This document shows, piece by piece, positions 26,810 to 36,251 of a stretch of 64,000 nt of DNA. The notes beneath the pieces are model-generated. The model saw nothing but the letters and a program-made list of their open reading frames with translations. It was not told the origin of the DNA and searched no databases. Made by a program: the position numbers and the translations under genes. The DNA comes from Holdemania sp. Marseille-P2844 (GTDB lineage: Bacteria; Bacillota_I; Bacilli_A; Erysipelotrichales; Erysipelotrichaceae). Positions within the stretch are counted from its first letter, which is position 1. Each line of letters opens with the position of its first letter. The stretch covers positions 124,001 through 188,000 of the forward strand of contig NZ_LT635449.1 of NCBI RefSeq assembly GCF_900120005.1. Reading direction: 5' to 3'.

Positions 26810-26915
26810 ATTCTCTCGCCCCCTACACCTTCAATATTGCGCATTTTTGAAAAAAGCCCCCTCAATATTTAAAAAAAACTGAATTTCTATCATTTTTTAC
26901 CAAAACTGGATAATA

Positions 26916-26960
26916 AAAAGAGCTGACGGCACAGTCCGGGTTAACCTTGCACCGTCAGCT
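26916..26960 (-). terminator. intrinsic terminator of the DUF2087 regulator gene
   Basis: Nine-bp stem AGCTGACGG and CCGTCAGCT with a longer loop, followed on the minus strand by CTTTTTATTA. Confidence 0.85.
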
Positions 26961-27021
26961 TGTTTCAATTAGAGCCTTGAATTTTTGCCTAATCGAACAG
27001 ATTTTTTCTTTTACCTGCAGT

Positions 27022-27780
27022 TTACTTTCGCCAATAAGCGCTGCCGTTGGCTGTTCTTTCCAGAAAACCGTATTCAATTAACACTCGGCGCAGATAGACG
27101 TGATCCGGCCAGATCCGTTTAAGCATTGTGTTGATTTGCTTTTCAGTATATTGAACTTCCGGTTTGAAATTCTCGGCAATTTGTGCCAATACCGCCAGCT
27201 TCCGTTTTGCTTTCGCCGGCATTTCCTTCAACGCACCCTGCGCGTCAAAATAAGTTTTCAGAATTGTCTCGCGTTCTTTTTCCGTTAATTCATATCGCTC
27301 GTCGCGCATTACTGCCGCCGCATGCGCATCGACCAGCTCCGTATCGTTTAACTGTTGGATAGAACGGCCGGTGTTTTCGTTAAGCAGATTCATCATCATG
27401 ACGAACAACTGCGCCTGTTTCTGTTTTTCCCGCAGCTTAAACCGGTAATTGCGAATTGTTGATAACGTGACGCCCTTTTCCTTCGCAATCTCCTGATCGC
27501 TTTGTCCCGACGCAAACGCCTGCAGCATTTCCAGCTGCATCGCGCTGACGCCCAGCGGTTCCGGCCCCAACCGCAGCAACATCGTTAAGGACGACCCATG
27601 CGCGTTTTTAACGTGCAGCTTCATCTTCCGCTCGCCCAGCACCCAGCGCTCATCCTGGGCATAGATTTCCTGAAGATGATAACGCTGCCGGCAGAACAAA
27701 CACTCGGCTTCCTCATCTACAATCCGATATCCCCGACGGATTTCTTCCGCGCTGGCGTCCCACAGCTCCTGTTTTTCCAT
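27022..27780 (-). CDS. LuxR-type HTH and DUF2087 regulator with Cys/His motif
   Basis: 252-residue predicted DNA-binding protein. The N-terminal part has a Cys-x2-Cys (CLFC) and a later His-x3-His (HVKNAH) that together could bind zinc; a LuxR-like helix-turn-helix lies near residues 80-125 (AMQLEMLQAFASGQSDQEIAKEKGV...). The C-terminal 60 residues (KRKLAVLAQIAENF ... GFLERTANGSAYWRK) match the DUF2087 pattern, a domain often attached to regulators. The ATG at 27780 follows GGGGAG; an earlier ATG at 27795 is less likely. It stands alone, so its target is unknown. Confidence 0.82.
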   Translation of the reverse strand: MEKQELWDASAEEIRRGYRIVDEEAECLFCRQRYHLQEIYAQDERWVLGERKMKLHVKNAHGSSLTMLLRLGPEPLGVSAMQLEMLQAFASGQSDQEIAKEKGVTLSTIRNYRFKLREKQKQAQLFVMMMNLLNENTGRSIQQLNDTELVDAHAAAVMRDERYELTEKERETILKTYFDAQGALKEMPAKAKRKLAVLAQIAENFKPEVQYTEKQINTMLKRIWPDHVYLRRVLIEYGFLERTANGSAYWRK

Positions 27781-27963
27781 TTCATCTCTCCCCATTCCAT
27801 TTTATACAAACATTATAAAATAAAATCTACTTATTTCATAGATGTTTATTTGATTATCTACCATAATTTAATCTTATTCTAATTTCCAGCCAATTTATTA
27901 TGGCCCAGTCCGATATATCTGTGGGTTCTATCCGCCAAGCTTCATCCAGCTTTGCTTTTTGTT

Positions 27964-27997
27964 CAAAAAAAAGCACCGGCCGCACAGCCTGATGCTT
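27964..27997 (-). terminator. intrinsic terminator of the MBL-fold gene
   Basis: Stem AAGCATC and GGTGCTT (one G-T pair) with further internal GGC-GCC pairing, followed by eight T residues on the minus strand. Confidence 0.8.
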
Positions 27998-28005
27998 GTT
28001 CCACT

Positions 28006-28614
28006 TTATCCGCGGCGAGTCCGCAGAAAGGAATTATCGTTGAATTCTTTCTCCAGCGTCGTCGCCGGTCCATGACCGGGATACAGTCTTAACTGCGGAT
28101 CCAGCGTTCGAATCATTTTCAACGTCTGGCGCATCTGCGAATCATTGCCTAAGGGCAGATCCGTCCGCCCCACACTGCCTTCAAAAACGACATCGCCGCA
28201 GAAACAGTCCTGACCGATCACAATCAGTACGCTGCCCGGCGTATGGCCCGGCGCTTCCAGAATTTGCAGCTGAATCGTGCCCAACTTCATCAGCCCTTCC
28301 GTTAACGGACGAGTCTGACTGCGGACATGAGCCGTCATTCCGGCCATTCCATTGAGGGTTTCATCTTCAAGCAAAACCTGATCCGCAGGATGTACATACA
28401 CTGGACAATGAAACTGCCGGACCAGTTCGTCAACGGCGCCGATATGATCGAAATGTCCATGCGTCAGCACAATCGCCGCCGGCACGCGTCCCTGCAAATG
28501 ATCCAGAATCCGCTGAGCTTTGCCCGTCGGATCCAGAATCAGCACTGTCCCCGAATCTTCAAGAATATAAGTGTTAGTCGCAAACGCGCCGGAGGGAATT
28601 GATTCAATTCTCAT
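28006..28614 (-). CDS. MBL-fold metallo-hydrolase (glyoxalase II-like)
   Basis: 202-residue protein of the metallo-beta-lactamase fold. The metal motif LTHGHFDHIGAV is at residue 52, a later conserved His lies in EAPGHTPGSV (about 132), CFCGDVVFEGSVGRTDLP follows, and a final YPGHGPATTL near 180. The pattern is that of hydroxyacylglutathione-hydrolase-like enzymes (YqgX type), which often act on small thioesters; the true substrate is not known. It has its own terminator and no functional neighbour. Confidence 0.88.
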   Translation of the reverse strand: MRIESIPSGAFATNTYILEDSGTVLILDPTGKAQRILDHLQGRVPAAIVLTHGHFDHIGAVDELVRQFHCPVYVHPADQVLLEDETLNGMAGMTAHVRSQTRPLTEGLMKLGTIQLQILEAPGHTPGSVLIVIGQDCFCGDVVFEGSVGRTDLPLGNDSQMRQTLKMIRTLDPQLRLYPGHGPATTLEKEFNDNSFLRTRRG

Positions 28615-28688
28615 CTACTTTTCCTTCTTTCTCACATCTGATTGAAAACTTTCATTTTTTTAACCGATCGCTGAAAATTAAACGAAAT

Positions 28689-28710
28689 AAAAAAAGCCAG
28701 GATCCGGCTT
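28689..28710 (-). terminator. intrinsic terminator of rpmG
   Basis: Stem AAGCC and GGCTT with a short loop, then a T-run on the minus strand, directly after the rpmG stop. Confidence 0.75.
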
Positions 28711-28713
28711 CTT

Positions 28714-28863
28714 TTATTTTTTCTCCTTGTGAGTCGTTTTCTTATTGCAGCGTGGGCAGTATTTCTTGATTTCCATCTTTTCAGGGTGTTTTCTCTTGTT
28801 TCTTGTCCCAATGTAATTTTCTTCGCCGCATTCAGAACATTTGAAAGTAATTGCGTCTCTCAT
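28714..28863 (-). CDS. rpmG: 50S ribosomal protein L33, zinc-binding form
   Basis: 49-residue ribosomal protein too short for a simple length cut. It reads [19 protein letters not shown] at the start, with two Cys pairs (Cys9 and Cys12, Cys36 and Cys39) forming the zinc ribbon of the C+ form of L33. The ATG at 28863 follows AGGAGG. Many Firmicutes keep both C+ and C- forms; only this one lies in the window. It is 94 bases after the PBP gene but has its own -10. Confidence 0.93.
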   Translation of the reverse strand: MRDAITFKCSECGEENYIGTRNKRKHPEKMEIKKYCPRCNKKTTHKEKK

Positions 28864-28890
28864 GAATATTCCTCCTAATAATGCTAAACA

Positions 28891-28896
28891 AGTATA
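28891..28896 (-). promoter_or_regulatory. -10 element of the rpmG promoter
   Basis: Minus strand TATACT preceded by TG one base upstream (an extended -10). No clear -35 was found. Confidence 0.5.
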
Positions 28897-28957
28897 ACAT
28901 AGTTTTTTTTAAATTACTATATTTTTTGAAAAACCTGTTAATTCTTGTGATTTTCGT

Positions 28958-31186
28958 TTACTGTGCCGGATCGGACGATGCTTGCGGTTCAACAGGATCC
29001 TGCGCTGGCGGCAATGCCGGAGTATCCGTCGGGATTTCCGCGCCCGGATCCGTATCCGCTGGCAGATTGGCATTTTCCGCGACGTCATTCGGATTGTATA
29101 TCGCTTTGGTCAGCTCGTTGGTGATCCGCAGACAGAGATTGCTTTGCGATCCGCCGCCGGTGATCCAGGCGTTCGGAATCATGCATGCCATCGCAAATTC
29201 CGGATTTTCCGCCGGCGCGTAAGCGACGACGCTGTTGTTGGTCGTATCATAGCGGGTCGTCGTCCCGTCTTCGCTGGTCACATTGATAAACGATTCCGCC
29301 GTGCCGGTTTTGGCGGACATGGTAACCGGCACATCCGTTAAGCCATAACAGATTCCCCCGTAAACGCAGGCGTTGAAGCCCTGCCGCACCCGCTCCAGCG
29401 CGGATGGATTTTCCAGTGTTGACAGCACGTTGACATAGTTCTCATAAACGACGTTCTGCGTGCCCGGATCAAACGCCCGGCGCACCAGGCGCGGCTGGAT
29501 TTTCTTGCCCCCATTGGCAATCGTTGAAACATACTGCGCCAGTTCAATCGTCGTATAGTTATCCAGCTGACCGATCGCAAAGTCCAGCGTGTTGCCGGCG
29601 TTGGCCAGCTTGCCCGGCATATAGCCGACCGCTTCATTCGGCACGTCGATGCCCGTTAATACACCCAGACCAAACTGACTGTAATAGCTGCGCATCAGCA
29701 GATAGGTATTCGCGTCGATCTGCAGCGGATTGTTTTCAATATACGTGCCGCCGCCCAAACGAATCGCAACGTTGAACATGAACACGTTGGACGACTGCGC
29801 CAGTGCCTGCACGTCATCAACCCAGCCCAGCGTCTTCCAGGATTTCTTGATCGGCGTGTCCTTGATTTTAATATAGTTGTCCAAAATCTTCTCGCCCGGC
29901 TGAATTACGCCCTGATCCAGTCCCATATAGACCGTCGCCCCCTTGACGACCGAGCCAGGCGCATAAGCGTCGGTGTAGATGCTTGTCGGACTGGCGCTGA
30001 TCGAGCCGTCAGCATTGCGGATCATGCATGACATCGCCAGGATATCGCCGGTATTCGGATCCTGCAGCACATACATGATCCGGTCCATAAACGGACGCCA
30101 CGGATCATCTTTATATTCCGTCAGCACCTGGGTTAAAATCTCGTCCAGCTTCTGCTGCAGCCGCGCATCAATCGACAATTCCAGATCGTAGCCCTTGGAT
30201 CCCTCATTGACCTCGCTCAGATAACCCGTGCCGTTTTCATCATAAGCCAGATCATAGACTGACCGCTTCCCGCTGAGCAGACCCTCATATTGCTTTTCCA
30301 GACCGGAACGTCCGACTTTCTCATTGCGGGAATAATCCAGCGCCAGATAGTAATCCAGATCCTCCGATGGCAGCCCCTGCTTGGAGGTCGTCACGGTGCC
30401 CAGTACTGATTTCAGCATCGTCCCGAACGGATACTCGCGGTCCCAGTCGAAGTCGACGTTAAAGCCCTGGTAATCTTCCATGTGTTCGATTAAAAATGCC
30501 GCTTCCTCCACAGTGACGTCGCTTTTGATAATCTTGGTCTGACCGCTGGAAGGCATATCCATCGCCTGCTTGACGACATATGCCTTGCGCAGATCGGTAT
30601 CCAGCGTCTGTAAATCCTCCTCGGTAATCCGTGCCAGCTCCAGATAATAAATGTCGTTGTCATTCAGATCACCTTTATAATACGCCGCCATTTCTTCTTC
30701 GGTGATCCGTTCGGCGTCGATTTCCTTTTTATGCAGACTCAGATACAAATCTTTCAAATCCCGCGTGCCCAGCTGGGTTTCATCCACTTCATAATCCGTT
30801 GAAAAACGCCGCGCCAGCTCCCATTCTTTTTCATCTGAGATTCCCTGAGGCGGGAAATAGGTAATATTCAAACGTTGTTTATTACCGACCAGCACCTGGC
30901 CGTTGCGGTCCAGCATCTCACCGCGCGGGGTTGTCACCGTCTGATAACGGCGGGTATAGGTCGCCAGCTTCTGCGCGTAATCATCAGTCTTGAGCATCTG
31001 AATCGAATACAGCCGGACGACGATCGCCGCCATGCCCACGCATACCGCCAGCGCGACCAGCTGAAAACGCCGGGTGACAATCTTGCTTAAATCCAGCGCT
31101 TTGCGCAGGTGTTCGCTGCTGCCTTCCCAATGCAGTTTCTTATCATCTTTAGTTTTTCTTGGTCCAAGTAACGGTTTATTTGTCAT
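28958..31186 (-). CDS. class B penicillin-binding protein (PBP2-like transpeptidase)
   Basis: 742-residue membrane-anchored D,D-transpeptidase that cross-links peptidoglycan. After a short cytoplasmic tail there is one membrane helix (about 41-58), a PBP dimer domain, and a transpeptidase domain with the three catalytic motifs: SVVK (Ser412, Lys415), SSN (465-467) and KTG (626-628). The length and the extra insert in the N-terminal domain fit the PBP2/MrdA group rather than the division-type PBP. The C-terminal tail is Pro- and Asp-rich low-complexity sequence, probably exposed outside. Neighbours do not define an operon. Confidence 0.93.
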   Translation of the reverse strand: MTNKPLLGPRKTKDDKKLHWEGSSEHLRKALDLSKIVTRRFQLVALAVCVGMAAIVVRLYSIQMLKTDDYAQKLATYTRRYQTVTTPRGEMLDRNGQVLVGNKQRLNITYFPPQGISDEKEWELARRFSTDYEVDETQLGTRDLKDLYLSLHKKEIDAERITEEEMAAYYKGDLNDNDIYYLELARITEEDLQTLDTDLRKAYVVKQAMDMPSSGQTKIIKSDVTVEEAAFLIEHMEDYQGFNVDFDWDREYPFGTMLKSVLGTVTTSKQGLPSEDLDYYLALDYSRNEKVGRSGLEKQYEGLLSGKRSVYDLAYDENGTGYLSEVNEGSKGYDLELSIDARLQQKLDEILTQVLTEYKDDPWRPFMDRIMYVLQDPNTGDILAMSCMIRNADGSISASPTSIYTDAYAPGSVVKGATVYMGLDQGVIQPGEKILDNYIKIKDTPIKKSWKTLGWVDDVQALAQSSNVFMFNVAIRLGGGTYIENNPLQIDANTYLLMRSYYSQFGLGVLTGIDVPNEAVGYMPGKLANAGNTLDFAIGQLDNYTTIELAQYVSTIANGGKKIQPRLVRRAFDPGTQNVVYENYVNVLSTLENPSALERVRQGFNACVYGGICYGLTDVPVTMSAKTGTAESFINVTSEDGTTTRYDTTNNSVVAYAPAENPEFAMACMIPNAWITGGGSQSNLCLRITNELTKAIYNPNDVAENANLPADTDPGAEIPTDTPALPPAQDPVEPQASSDPAQ

Positions 31187-31208
31187 GCACGATCTCCTCG
31201 TATGCCTT

Positions 31209-31214
31209 ATTATA
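31209..31214 (-). promoter_or_regulatory. -10 element of the PBP gene
   Basis: TATAAT on the minus strand 23 bases before the PBP start codon, with GAGGAG in between. The -35 region is A-rich and not clear. Confidence 0.5.
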
Positions 31215-31239
31215 CCTTATTTTTTTCTGATTGAAGCTA

Positions 31240-31760
31240 AAACTTGCAGCAACCGGATGAAAACCTGTTCACGCAAACCATGATAAGCTCAGCTTGCAAA
31301 GGATTCAGAAGTCGCAAACGGAAATTCAACTTACGCAGATCATCTTCTATGATTTAAAGTTTGCCGCTTCCCGCTTTTATCCCCCTTTTCAAGATACCCA
31401 TCTCCGTTTTCAAGCTTGTTAATCCTTTATATTTCCTTTTTATCTGCCCTGCATGGCAAATACGCCGCATGCAGAAAATGGAGAAAGCCGCTTTGTCTTT
31501 GCGATTTTTTAAAGTTGATTTTCCGCCTTTTTTACCAGTGAAAAAGGGAAATGCTTTCATGTTGATTGTTTGTAAAACGAAGCTTTTGCACGTTTGACAA
31601 AATTCTGATATTTTGCTTTCAGCGTATAGATACCCGCCTGTTCCACGTGAGTTTGATCTCCTGCTTTGACCAGAATCCCGTCGTTGACCGACATTGCCAG
31701 TCCTCCATTCAGGTCTGCCTTTTTCCTTTTCTTTCTCCTGTCCGCCCGCTTTCATATTTA
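31240..31760. other. 520-base non-coding region before ispG
   Basis: This divergent gap between the PBP gene and ispG is T-rich on the plus strand and holds only short unconvincing reading frames. One longer frame on the minus strand runs from 31354 into ispG, but it has no start signal and mirrors the ispG codons. I see no RNA fold or repeat that I can name. Confidence 0.5.
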
Positions 31761-31769
31761 TGCTATAAT
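31761..31769 (+). promoter_or_regulatory. extended -10 promoter of ispG
   Basis: TGCTATAAT at 31761-31769: a perfect -10 with the TG of an extended element. No -35 match is seen at the right distance. GAGGTG lies 14 bases before the ATG. Confidence 0.65.
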
Positions 31770-31788
31770 GGTTACTGAGGTGAATTTC

Positions 31789-32844
31789 ATGAGAAAAAGA
31801 ACGGAAACCCGTCCGATCCAGGTTGGAAACTTGCAGATCGGCGGTCAAAATCAAGTGATCATTCAGTCGATGACCAATACCAAGACAAAAAACGTCGCGG
31901 CGACCGTGGAACAAATCCGCCAGCTGACGGACGCCGGCTGCCAGATCGTCCGGATGGCGGTCTATGATCAGGAAGACGCGCGGGCGATCCGGGAAATCAA
32001 GGCTCAGGTCAGCGTCCCGCTGGTTGCCGATATCCATTTCGATTATAAATTGGCCCTGACCGCGATTGAATCCGGCGTCGATAAGATTCGCATCAATCCC
32101 GGCAATATCGGCGCCCGGGAAAACGTCATCGCTGTCGTCGAGGCCTGCAAGCAGCATCACGTTCCGATCCGGATCGGCATCAACAGCGGATCCCTGGAAA
32201 AAGCGGTGCTGGAGAAATATGGCCGGCCGTGCGCGGAAGCGATGATCGAAAGTGCCCGCAAGCATGTTGAAATTCTTGAGGAACTGGACTTCCATGACAT
32301 CTGTTTATCGTTTAAATCCAGCGACGTCATGCTGACGATCGAGGCGTACCGCCTGGCTTCCGAGGTCTTCCCCTATCCGCTGCACTTGGGTGTGACCGAA
32401 GCCGGAACCTTTACATCCAGCGCGATTAAATCCAGCGCGGCGCTGGGCGCGCTTCTGATGGACGGGCTGGGCGACACCATCCGCGTTTCCGTCAGTGCGG
32501 ATCCGGTTGAGGAATTGCGCATCTGCAAGCAGCTGCTGCGCTGTTTCAATCTGATCGACAACGTCCCGAATCTGGTCAGCTGCCCGACCTGCGGGCGGAT
32601 TCAGTACAATATGATTCCGATTGCCGAAGAAGTCGAACGCTTCCTGGCGACGATTGACGCCAACATCACGGTTGCGGTCATGGGCTGCGCGGTCAACGGA
32701 CCGCAGGAAGCCAGCCGGGCCGACATCGGCATCGCCGGCGGCAAAGAGGAAGGCTTATTGTTCAAGAAAGGCCAGCTGATCCGCAAAATTCCACAGGATC
32801 AGATCGTGGAAGTCTTAAAAGAAGAAATTTTGAAAATGATTTAA
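31789..32844 (+). CDS. ispG: 4-hydroxy-3-methylbut-2-en-1-yl diphosphate synthase
   Basis: 351-residue iron-sulfur enzyme of the MEP isoprenoid pathway that reduces the cyclic diphosphate of methylerythritol to HMBPP. The N-terminal TIM barrel starts near [11 protein letters not shown], and the cluster-binding cysteines are in SCPTCGR (near residue 263) and [10 protein letters not shown] (near 303). The ATG at 31789 follows GAGGTG; the frame extends upstream to 31666 but that part is not coding. It is one of few plus-strand genes; ispH, the next enzyme in the pathway, lies 6.6 kb away on the same strand. Confidence 0.96.
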   Translation: MRKRTETRPIQVGNLQIGGQNQVIIQSMTNTKTKNVAATVEQIRQLTDAGCQIVRMAVYDQEDARAIREIKAQVSVPLVADIHFDYKLALTAIESGVDKIRINPGNIGARENVIAVVEACKQHHVPIRIGINSGSLEKAVLEKYGRPCAEAMIESARKHVEILEELDFHDICLSFKSSDVMLTIEAYRLASEVFPYPLHLGVTEAGTFTSSAIKSSAALGALLMDGLGDTIRVSVSADPVEELRICKQLLRCFNLIDNVPNLVSCPTCGRIQYNMIPIAEEVERFLATIDANITVAVMGCAVNGPQEASRADIGIAGGKEEGLLFKKGQLIRKIPQDQIVEVLKEEILKMI

Positions 32845-32852
32845 CATTCCGG

Positions 32853-32883
32853 CTGCCGCAGCTTGTTTCCTGCGGCAGTTTTT
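32853..32883 (+). terminator. intrinsic terminator of ispG
   Basis: Nine-bp perfect stem CTGCCGCAG and CTGCGGCAG with an 8-base loop, then TTTTTC. Confidence 0.9.
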
Positions 32884-32926
32884 CGATCGAAGAAGACAAT
32901 GGCCAACGTTTAAGGAGGAATGGATT

Positions 32927-33805
32927 ATGACGGATCTATTATGTTTCGGCAGCTGCGTGCTGGATCTTTATGCGGATGGGCAAAAGCCTGCGGTCGGCGG
33001 GGATGCGGCGAATCAGGCGATCTTGTTATCCAAACTCGGCTTCTCCACGGCCTGCAGCGCCCGGCTGGGGCAGGATCAGGAAGCGGATCTGATCCTCGCT
33101 CAGCTTCAGGCGCATAACGTCAAGATTGACTGGCTGCGCCGGCATGCCGGCGAGATCACAACACATTCCCGTATTCAGCTGGACGCGCAGGGTGAACGGC
33201 GCTTCACCGTTACCGGCGAAGCGCACCGCCATTTCACGCTGGCTGATTTTCCGATGGAGGCGCTGCCTTCTCTTCGCGCCTTGTCGTTAGGCTCGCTGTT
33301 TACGCTGCATGAGCTGGAAATTTCCGGCATGGAACTGATTTTTAGCCGCGCGCGGGATTTTGGCCTTCCGATTTACAGCGATACGACCCGCGACCGGCAT
33401 CACAAAGGGTTGTCCGGCGTGGCGCATCTGCTTCCTTACATCGACGTTTTCATGCCCTCGCTTGAGGAAATCCGTCCGCTGTGCTCACGCTTCCAGCCGG
33501 ATGAAATCGCGGAAGAATTACTCCGGTTCGGCATAAACACCGTGGTCCTGAAAATGGGGTCTAACGGCGCCAACGCCTATCGAGCAACGCAAGTCTGGCG
33601 CTGCTGCGGCTATCCCGCCAAGGTTGTCGACACAACCGGCGCGGGCGACAGCTTCTGCGCCGGCTTCATCGCCAGCTCGCTGACCGGCCTTCCCATTCCT
33701 CATGCTTTGGAAAACGGCTGTTGGTGCGGGGCGCAGGCCGTCCAGACAAAAGGAGCGAACACCGCTGGGCTCGATCCATTCCGCCTGCCCTGGCCGCTGC
33801 GTTAA
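32927..33805 (+). CDS. PfkB-family carbohydrate kinase
   Basis: 292-residue ribokinase-like sugar or nucleoside kinase. The N-terminal substrate-binding GG motif is at residue 24 (VGGDAANQAILLSKLG) and the C-terminal PfkB signature DTTGAGDSFCAGF holds the anion-hole GAGD with the catalytic Asp near residue 242. The ATG at 32927 follows AAGGAGG. At 292 residues it is short for a fructokinase and could be a sugar kinase of another specificity. It is probably a single-gene transcript, with a bidirectional terminator after it. Confidence 0.9.
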   Translation: MTDLLCFGSCVLDLYADGQKPAVGGDAANQAILLSKLGFSTACSARLGQDQEADLILAQLQAHNVKIDWLRRHAGEITTHSRIQLDAQGERRFTVTGEAHRHFTLADFPMEALPSLRALSLGSLFTLHELEISGMELIFSRARDFGLPIYSDTTRDRHHKGLSGVAHLLPYIDVFMPSLEEIRPLCSRFQPDEIAEELLRFGINTVVLKMGSNGANAYRATQVWRCCGYPAKVVDTTGAGDSFCAGFIASSLTGLPIPHALENGCWCGAQAVQTKGANTAGLDPFRLPWPLR

Positions 33806-33822
33806 ACTGCCGATTCAGCCAT

Positions 33823-33886
33823 AAAAAAGACAGAAATCCAAGCTGAAAAGATATCCTGTTTCAGCTTGGATTTCTGTCTTTTTAAT
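33823..33886. terminator. bidirectional terminator between the PfkB and methyltransferase genes
   Basis: A near-perfect inverted repeat of about 23 bp (AAAGACAGAAATCCAAGC and its complement) with a 10-base loop and A-runs and T-runs on both sides. The two genes converge on it, so it can stop transcription from either direction. Confidence 0.92.
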
Positions 33887-34657
33887 TTAGGGTTTCCGTG
33901 CGAGATACAGATCGAGCGTATCATAGATCCGAATCTGGTCTCCGGTTTCCTGTAAACGTTGGGCCATTGTCTGTTCAAAAGCCCGGCGACGAGCTTCCGG
34001 CAGCGCCCGATGATCAGAATACGTATTCAGCAACCCCAGATACGCTTCGGTATTCAGCGTCCGCACGCGCTGGTACAAATGCGTTTGAACGGATGCGAAG
34101 CCCGCCTCGATAAGCCGGTCTTTCCATACCGCCAGATCCGTTTCATCAAATTCCTTCAAAGCCTGATCCGACGGACAAAATTGTTGATAAACCTCGCGGT
34201 TGATCCGGTTCGACGGATCTTCCAGCCGGTTTGGATAAGGATGATTCCAGAATAAGGCCAGGCAGCCCTGCGGCTTCAACAAGCGCAGCACTTTCTCTAA
34301 TGCCTCTCTCTGCGGCAGCCAGTGAAAAGCCGTCGCGCAATAAATCCCATCCCAGCTGTTTTCGGCCAGCTCCAGTTCCATAAAATCTCCCAGAATCACC
34401 TGAAACCGTGATCTCTGCTTAAACTTATCGCGGACAAATCGAGCCAGATTCTCCCCCAGCTCCACCGCCGTCAGATCACAGCCGGTGTCCAGGATTGGCT
34501 GGGTAGCCTGTCCTGTGCCGATTCCGATTTCCAAGATCCGGCTTTGCCCTCCGGCATGAAAGCTTTCGATCACATCCTGCATCAGCGCATCGGGATACCC
34601 CGGACGAAAGCGATCATAATTCTGTTCGTCTTCATTGAATTTCAAACGCAGCTCCAC
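33887..34657 (-). CDS. class I SAM-dependent methyltransferase
   Basis: 256-residue methyltransferase. The SAM-binding motif I is ILEIGIGTGQAT at about residue 43, the acidic residue at the end of strand 2 is in LTAVELGE (about 65), and a post-motif segment SWDGIYCATAFHWLP is near 107. The fold matches the small-molecule methyltransferases of the Methyltransf_11 or 25 type; the substrate is unknown. Start: the GTG at 34657 has AAGGAGGGG at good spacing, better than the TTG at 34675. It converges on the PfkB gene. Confidence 0.87.
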   Translation of the reverse strand: MELRLKFNEDEQNYDRFRPGYPDALMQDVIESFHAGGQSRILEIGIGTGQATQPILDTGCDLTAVELGENLARFVRDKFKQRSRFQVILGDFMELELAENSWDGIYCATAFHWLPQREALEKVLRLLKPQGCLALFWNHPYPNRLEDPSNRINREVYQQFCPSDQALKEFDETDLAVWKDRLIEAGFASVQTHLYQRVRTLNTEAYLGLLNTYSDHRALPEARRRAFEQTMAQRLQETGDQIRIYDTLDLYLARKP

Positions 34658-34776
34658 GTTCTTCCCCTCCTTCAATCCTTCTTAATTTAAGTTTATCACA
34701 AAATCAATTTCAACGTCTTTCAAAGCGGAGATTTTTATCACTTCCCCTCGCGCCGCGCTGCGATCAAAGCTTTTTG

Positions 34777-35919
34777 TTAAGCGTCCTTTCCCGACGTTGC
34801 CCAGAACGCATCCCAGTCAGTCGTAAACATGCGGGAAGTCGATAACTGCGTATTTACAGGAATCAGATAAACAAAATCGCTGATTTCACGTCCGCAGACT
34901 GCCGGACGTTCGAAACGGAATGTATTCTTTGTCATATAATCGCGGTAGTCGTCTAAAACAAACGCCTCGCCATTATAGTTCGCTTCCGGATTCGCGGTCA
35001 GCGGACGCCCTTCGATCAAGGCCGGGCGCAGCGCTTCCACATCGATATAATTTCCCTGTTCGTCCATTAACATTAAATTGTAGGTCGGATCCAGGAAGAT
35101 CCACTGATCCAGCTGTTCGCTGTACGCCTGCACGACGACATGACACTCCTGATCCCATTGACTTGCCGAAAGACACCAGACCGGCACCGCCTTCACCCCA
35201 TAGCTGCGCAGGATCCCGCTTAACAGCACCGAAAGGTTGTTGCAATTCAAGCCGCCTCCCTCGTCGCCATAGACGCCGACGCTGTCAAACGCAATATCGC
35301 CGCGATATTGCGAATAAGAGCTGTGATCATATTCCTCGCAGACCCAGAACAATCCGGCTTTCATCAGCTCCACGTCAGTTTTTCCGCCCAAAACCTCATC
35401 CAGATGATGTTTGTCCAGCCACGATGCTGCCTGCGAATCTTTTCCCAGCTCAAATTGATAGGCCGGGACTTTGCCGTCAGGCGCATAGTCCTGATATTTT
35501 ACCAACAGTTCCAGCCGCTCCCGGGTTGAAGCATTGAGGCTGAAATTCAACAGATCGTCGGCTTCGGGTTCATTCCATTTCAGCGTTACGTCCAGTGTCT
35601 GCCCATTGTTATTCAGACTTCCCTGATAGTCGTCCTCTCCCTGGGAGAGGGTCAGCGTAAACGGTTCATTTTCATAAATGAACAGGAGCTTTCCCGCCTC
35701 TTCCTCCAATCTTTGAAGCGGCGATTGCACGCCGATCTGGCCAAGCCACCCCCGACCGGTGTTGATCAGAACCAGCCGCCGGTCATGGTCGATGAAAAAC
35801 CCGCTGCCTTCATAAAATCCAATCGGCAGGGATTCCAGGGATTCAGTCGCAGTTGTTTTTACCGCGCAGCCGCTCAGCAGGCAGAGTAAACCAAACATGA
35901 TTTTGATTGTTTTTATCAT
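34777..35919 (-). CDS. transglutaminase-like lipoprotein
   Basis: 380-residue secreted lipoprotein: a signal peptide with a lipobox LLSGC (Cys18), a beta-rich N-terminal part, and a transglutaminase-like (papain-type) core. The catalytic Cys is in GLNCNNLSVLLSGILRSYG near residue 233, and the His (CHVVVQAY near 265) and Asp (FLDPTYN near 282) complete the triad. The ATG at 35919 follows GGGGG; an ATG at 35934 would add five residues before the signal peptide. Proteins of this kind are often proteases or peptidoglycan-acting; which one is not clear here. It is a single gene with no clear terminator. Confidence 0.87.
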   Translation of the reverse strand: MIKTIKIMFGLLCLLSGCAVKTTATESLESLPIGFYEGSGFFIDHDRRLVLINTGRGWLGQIGVQSPLQRLEEEAGKLLFIYENEPFTLTLSQGEDDYQGSLNNNGQTLDVTLKWNEPEADDLLNFSLNASTRERLELLVKYQDYAPDGKVPAYQFELGKDSQAASWLDKHHLDEVLGGKTDVELMKAGLFWVCEEYDHSSYSQYRGDIAFDSVGVYGDEGGGLNCNNLSVLLSGILRSYGVKAVPVWCLSASQWDQECHVVVQAYSEQLDQWIFLDPTYNLMLMDEQGNYIDVEALRPALIEGRPLTANPEANYNGEAFVLDDYRDYMTKNTFRFERPAVCGREISDFVYLIPVNTQLSTSRMFTTDWDAFWATSGKDA

Positions 35920-35934
35920 TTCGATTTCCCCCAT

Positions 35935-36105
35935 TCATTTTGATTTTAAACAATCTGTACTATTTATAATAATACAGTATCATTAAAAATTCAAAAAGAC
36001 AAGAACGACTTGATCCGACTTTATCTGACAACCAGAATCCCCGCGGAAGTGACGCTCAATCAGGAAGGATTGGAAACAGTTGATCCCGGCTTCTAAAAAG
36101 GAAGA
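35935..36105. other. non-coding gap upstream of the transglutaminase gene
   Basis: About 170 bases of AT-rich sequence. A TATTATTATAAA stretch near 35960 could supply a -10, but no clean promoter can be read. Confidence 0.4.
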
Positions 36106-36109
36106 TAAC

Positions 36110-36143
36110 AAAAAAACGAACCATTCGCAAACAGCGAACAGTC
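36110..36143 (-). terminator. terminator after the 36252-36701 gene
   Basis: A small stem TTCGC and GCGAA extended by wobble pairs, followed on the minus strand by TTCGTTTTTTT. It is 110 bases downstream of the stop. Confidence 0.6.
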
Positions 36144-36251
36144 CGTCATCTGAAGTGAAAGAATTCCAGATTTCTTTACTCAGCGCATCCTCGAATCATC
36201 CGCGCGAGTATGGTTCTTTTTTTCCAATTTTAACCGCTCAATCAGGAAAGA

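Noticed and set aside
31354-32295. 313-residue minus-strand frame before and into ispG
   Set aside because: It overlaps the ispG 5' half on the opposite strand, has no start signal and no recognisable fold.
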